The notes beneath the pieces were generated by a model. That model worked only from the letters and a program-made list of their open reading frames with translations. It did not search any database and had not been told where the DNA came from. DNA of 64,000 nucleotides, from contig NZ_JANZKY010000003.1 of assembly GCF_025770765.1 (NCBI RefSeq), positions 1 through 64,000 of the forward strand, written 5' to 3'. Both the position numbers and the translations under genes were made by a program. This DNA comes from Propionivibrio soli. GTDB lineage: Bacteria > Pseudomonadota > Gammaproteobacteria > Burkholderiales > Rhodocyclaceae. Positions 60,703-64,000 of the stretch are shown here, one piece after another (the first letter of the stretch is position 1; each line of letters opens with the position of its first letter).

Positions 60703-60782
60703 TGGGTCTCTTTCAAATAGGAATGCGGAATCGCTGGGCAATGTCCTCGGGTCGGTTGCGCCTTAAGCCTTCCACTTCGGAC

Positions 60783-61277
60783 TTACCGCAACAGGGCCAT
60801 CGCGTACACGTCGCGGTACACGCCGTTGATCCGGCATGCCTTGCGCAGCGTACCTTCCAATTCGAAGCCGAAACGTTCATAGAGCGCTCGTGCATTGTCG
60901 TTGCCAGCCCACACGGAAAGCTCGATACGTGTGAGGCCATTGGCCCACGCTTTGTCGATGGCGGCTTGCATCAGGCGGGCACCGAGTCCCTGATGGCGGG
61001 CAGACGGCACCAGGCCGATGCCTAACGCCCCGATATGCGCGCGCGCTTGGCCAAGTTGTGGCGATATGTCGATCCAGCCGACGACTTCGTTGTCATTGAG
61101 CGCAACGAACTGTGGCCAGCCATAGCGCAGCAAGTCTCGGTAGAAGGCGAGCGATTGCTCCACCGGCGGCGCCTTGGTGAACGCCAGGTATTTTTCTTCG
61201 CGCGCGACGATGTCCACGGCGCGATGAATGCCAACGAGATGCCCTTCTTCGGTGGGTGCGACGATGTAGTTTTTCAT
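60783..61277 (-). CDS. GNAT family N-acetyltransferase
   Basis: The 164-residue protein starts at ATG 61277. The acetyl-CoA binding motif A is HIGALGIGLVPSARHQGLGA with Arg/Gln-x-x-Gly-x-Gly/Ala, followed by KAWANGLTRIELSVWAGNDN and the motif-B YERFGFELEGTLRKA. It is closest in appearance to the phosphinothricin/RimJ-like and ribosomal-protein or metabolite N-acetyltransferases; the substrate is not known. It lies upstream of folD on the same strand. Confidence 0.88.
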   Translation of the reverse strand: MKNYIVAPTEEGHLVGIHRAVDIVAREEKYLAFTKAPPVEQSLAFYRDLLRYGWPQFVALNDNEVVGWIDISPQLGQARAHIGALGIGLVPSARHQGLGARLMQAAIDKAWANGLTRIELSVWAGNDNARALYERFGFELEGTLRKACRINGVYRDVYAMALLR

Positions 61278-61367
61278 GCCAGGTGTCCGGTCGAGAGTTC
61301 CGATTTCGCCTTGGGCCGACGCGCTTGTCAACGCCGAAGGGATTGCCGACGTTGATGACGTAAGAAG

Positions 61368-61914
61368 TCAGGTGGCCGGAAAGCGAATCTCGGCGGCGGG
61401 TAGGGGAATAGCGCGTGGGCCAAAACTCGAAATACCGGCCAGCGTTACGTTATGGTGTGCCGTGATTTGAGCGGCGGTCAGGATGGCATTGTCTACGGTG
61501 GAGTGGCCGTCCGCGACAAGGGTTACAGGATATCCAAGCGCCAAGGCGCGACGAGTTGTGGTGTCGATGCAGAAGTCGCTTTGCAGTCCGCAGATTGTCA
61601 AGTGCGTGACGTCGTGGGTACGGAGCAGGGTATCTAGCTCGGTGCGAAGAAACGAATCGGGCGTGGTTTTTCGTAAGCGCAGATCCGTTGGCGCGGTGAT
61701 CAGTCCGTCGGCGAGTTGCCAAGCATCGGAGCCGTAGGCGAGAAGGCCGCCGGGTGACTCGTGCTGAACGACCACGATCGGCACGCCCGCTTGGCGCGCG
61801 CGGCGCGACACGAAGTTGCTGCGGTCGATCACGCGGGGCTTCGAAGGCCGCTCCATCTCCATGGCAAAGGCCTTGCTGTACGTCGACGATGAGAAGGGCG
61901 GTTGTTATGTTCAA
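61368..61914 (-). pseudogene. Isochorismatase-family hydrolase gene interrupted by a one-base frameshift
   Basis: The N-terminal part (MNITTALLIVDVQQGLCHGD, TTG start 61914) and the rest (VIDRSNFVSRRARQAGVPIV onward) lie in different frames. They join if one base of the G run at 61835-61838 (C run on the coding strand) is removed. This restores GDGAAFEARVIDR, the normal cysteine-hydrolase sequence, and gives a protein of about 181 residues. Catalytic Asp (LLIVDVQQG), Lys (RLRKTTPDSF) and Cys (LQSDFCIDT) are all intact. Because nothing else is decayed, this is either a very recent mutation or a sequencing or assembly error in a homopolymer. Confidence 0.8.
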
Positions 61915-61984
61915 TTGGGTCTGTTCTGAAGAAAAGTTCTCTGTTCTTGGGCCTGGTGCTGAAAGGAGGTACTGAGATTTTTAA

Positions 61985-62008
61985 TTCCACCCGAACCGGC
62001 CGGTGGAA
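61985..62008 (+). repeat. Stem-loop in the leader of the polyglycine protein gene
   Basis: TTCCACC (61985-61991) and GGTGGAA (62002-62008) form a perfect 7-bp stem around a 10-base loop, about 80 bases before the start codon at 62089. It could be a leader hairpin or the end of an upstream signal; there is no T tract. Confidence 0.45.
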
Positions 62009-62088
62009 CTACACTGTCGCCGTCCTGCCGTTTTTCCATGTACCAAGGCGCGACGACAATTCAATCAGCATGAAGGAGGAAAACTATC

Positions 62089-62982
<894 letters not shown>

Positions 62983-63310
62983 GATATTTCTCCAAGCCCC
63001 CCGCCTTTCTTGATGACGGGGGAGCGCAAAGTGGCGGGGCGCCGAGCGCCAACGGTGTCCGATTTCTTCCGACCTTGTCGACAACCCTCGCGCTGGTATG
63101 AGCCCGAGCCGAGGTGCCAGCCGAAGCCGAAAAACTATCAACCGGGGTTGCGCCTCCAGGTAGCGCTTGAAGCTCGTCTTGCAGGCAAAGTTGGGACAGC
63201 GGCTCCTCGGGGCGCCCGTCTCTCGGTCTATCGGTGTTCGTCGCCTCCGACGCGCTTTAGGTGCTCATCGGTTCCGAGCGTTTTCCCCGGATGAGTTGCA
63301 TCCCAACGGC
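62983..63310. other. Region between the polyglycine protein gene and the acetyltransferase gene
   Basis: About 330 bases lie between the convergent gene ends. A C6-G stem with G5 (CCCCCG at 62998-63003, CGGGGG at 63017-63022) follows the polyglycine stop and may help end transcription, although no T tract follows. A second GC stem (GGCGC-CGA-GCGCC near 63040) is also visible. Frames here are low in complexity and unsupported. Confidence 0.4.
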
Positions 63311-63874
63311 TTACTCATTTTCCGTCACGCGTCGAATAACGCGGCACGGATTCCCGGCGGCCAGAACGCCAGATGGGACATCTCGCGTGACAACACTCCC
63401 TGCGCCGATCACCGCGCCAGCACCGATCCGCACGCCGGGACAGACGATCGCCCCGCCGCCAATCCATACGTCATCCCCGATCGTTATGGGTCGGCCGAAT
63501 TCCAACCCGGTTTTTCTTTGCTTGGCCGAAAGCGGATGGCAGGCGGTATACAGATGTACACCGGGGCCGATCAACACATCGTTCCCGATGCTGATCGGCA
63601 TGACGTCGAGGAGCACGCAATTGACGTTGAAATAGACGTTCGAACCCAGGCGCAGGTTATAGCCGTAATCGCAAACGAATGGGGTGTTGATCTTGACTGA
63701 GACCACAGCACCAAGCAGAGCTTCCAGCAGCCGCGCTTTTGCTTGGGTGGCTCCGGGAGACAGGCTGTTAAGTCGTTGGCAGATTGCGCGCGCTCGGACC
63801 CGGTCGGATTTCAGCTCGGGATCGCCAGGGTCGTATAACTCGCCGGCGAGCATCTTTTCTTTTTCGGTAGACAT
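63311..63874 (-). CDS. Maltose/galactoside O-acetyltransferase-like protein
   Basis: The 187-residue protein has a left-handed beta-helix of hexapeptide repeats (about 70-180), including VYFNVNCVLLDVMPISIGND and VLIGPGVHLYTACHPLSAKQ. The active-site His is in TACHP. GDDVWIGGGAIVCPGVRIGA is typical of sugar O-acetyltransferases (Maa/LacA/NodL type). The N-terminal Maa region EKEKMLAGELYDPGDPEL is present. ATG 63874 is preferred, with GGAG upstream. It transfers acetyl from acetyl-CoA to a sugar hydroxyl; the sugar is unknown. Confidence 0.92.
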   Translation of the reverse strand: MSTEKEKMLAGELYDPGDPELKSDRVRARAICQRLNSLSPGATQAKARLLEALLGAVVSVKINTPFVCDYGYNLRLGSNVYFNVNCVLLDVMPISIGNDVLIGPGVHLYTACHPLSAKQRKTGLEFGRPITIGDDVWIGGGAIVCPGVRIGAGAVIGAGSVVTRDVPSGVLAAGNPCRVIRRVTENE

Positions 63875-63876
63875 CT

Positions 63877-63999
63877 TCAACGCTCCAACTTCATGCGTCG
63901 TGAAATGCAGCGAACAATGGCAGGCGAACGATGACAGAATAGTTGGTCATATGTCGCTTCGGCCATCAAGTACGAGGGATTGTTGACGTCCGTGCGCAT
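63877..63999 (-). CDS. Short open frame at the right edge, possibly partial
   Basis: On the minus strand a frame from ATG 63999 to TGA 63877 gives 40 residues (MRTDVNNPSYLMAEATYDQL, then FCHRSPAIVRCISRRMKLER). It ends two bases before the acetyltransferase ATG. It could be the tail of a longer gene that begins outside the window, or a small leader peptide. No motif is recognised. Confidence 0.25.
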   Translation of the reverse strand: MRTDVNNPSYLMAEATYDQLFCHRSPAIVRCISRRMKLER

Positions 64000-64000
64000 G

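Overview
The window looks like a chromosomal segment of a free-living Betaproteobacterium, most likely Rhodocyclales or a close relative. This is inferred from high G+C coding sequence, a Bug/TctC-type tripartite tricarboxylate transporter, a BPSS1780-family membrane protein, a PEP-CTERM-tagged secreted lipase, a general porin and a dense set of signalling proteins. Coding density is high. No rRNA, tRNA, CRISPR array, insertion sequence or prophage was found.

Layout. 1-4.5 kb: end of an F420-dependent-reductase-like gene, a small hypothetical, a DUF899 protein, a glutathione transferase, and a two-HTH regulator paired with a beta-propeller protein. 4.7-9.0 kb: a membrane hybrid histidine kinase and a GAF/HD-GYP protein. 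9.2-10.4 kb: dinB with a LexA box over its start codon. 10.5-14.3 kb: the bifunctional acyltransferase/acyl-ACP synthetase Aas, a CREST-type (ceramidase-like) membrane hydrolase and a divergent XRE regulator. 14.4-15.5 kb: a porin with a clear terminator. 15.6-25.9 kb: a putative uptake-chemotaxis-catabolism locus. It has one strand carrying tctC-tctB-tctA-GH3-beta-phosphoglucomutase, the other carrying a chemoreceptor and a fumarase/adenylosuccinate-lyase-type lyase, and a GntR-LacI hybrid regulator. Three control regions share the octamer CAATACAA, once inside a perfect 8-3-8 palindrome. This is the best candidate for an undescribed system.

26-31 kb: PEP-CTERM GDSL lipase, an unknown two-TM protein, a 40-residue membrane protein in its own hairpin-bounded unit, a metallophosphoesterase and RtcB. 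31-38.8 kb: a seven-gene operon SpoIIM-DUF4129-DUF4350-MoxR-DUF58-BPSS1780-RDD. 39-43.4 kb: a Cof phosphatase, a Gfo/Idh/MocA oxidoreductase, prfC and a small periplasmic protein. 43.9-47.5 kb: a 1190-residue dCache-HAMP-PAS-PAS-GGDEF-EAL protein ending in a CZB zinc-sensor domain. 47.5-48.6 kb: two VOC proteins. 48.9-56 kb: an HsbR/HsbA-like partner-switching pair overlapping a hybrid kinase, then FecR-domain and OmpA-lipoprotein genes facing a CHASE2 adenylate cyclase. 56-64 kb: YaiI, an AI-2E exporter, a BaiN-like flavoprotein, murI, folD, a GNAT enzyme, an isochorismatase broken by one base, a secreted protein with a long polyglycine tail, and a sugar O-acetyltransferase.

All family assignments were made by reading motifs, with no database search. 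Starts were moved to internal codons where a Shine-Dalgarno sequence or the family N-terminus supported it.
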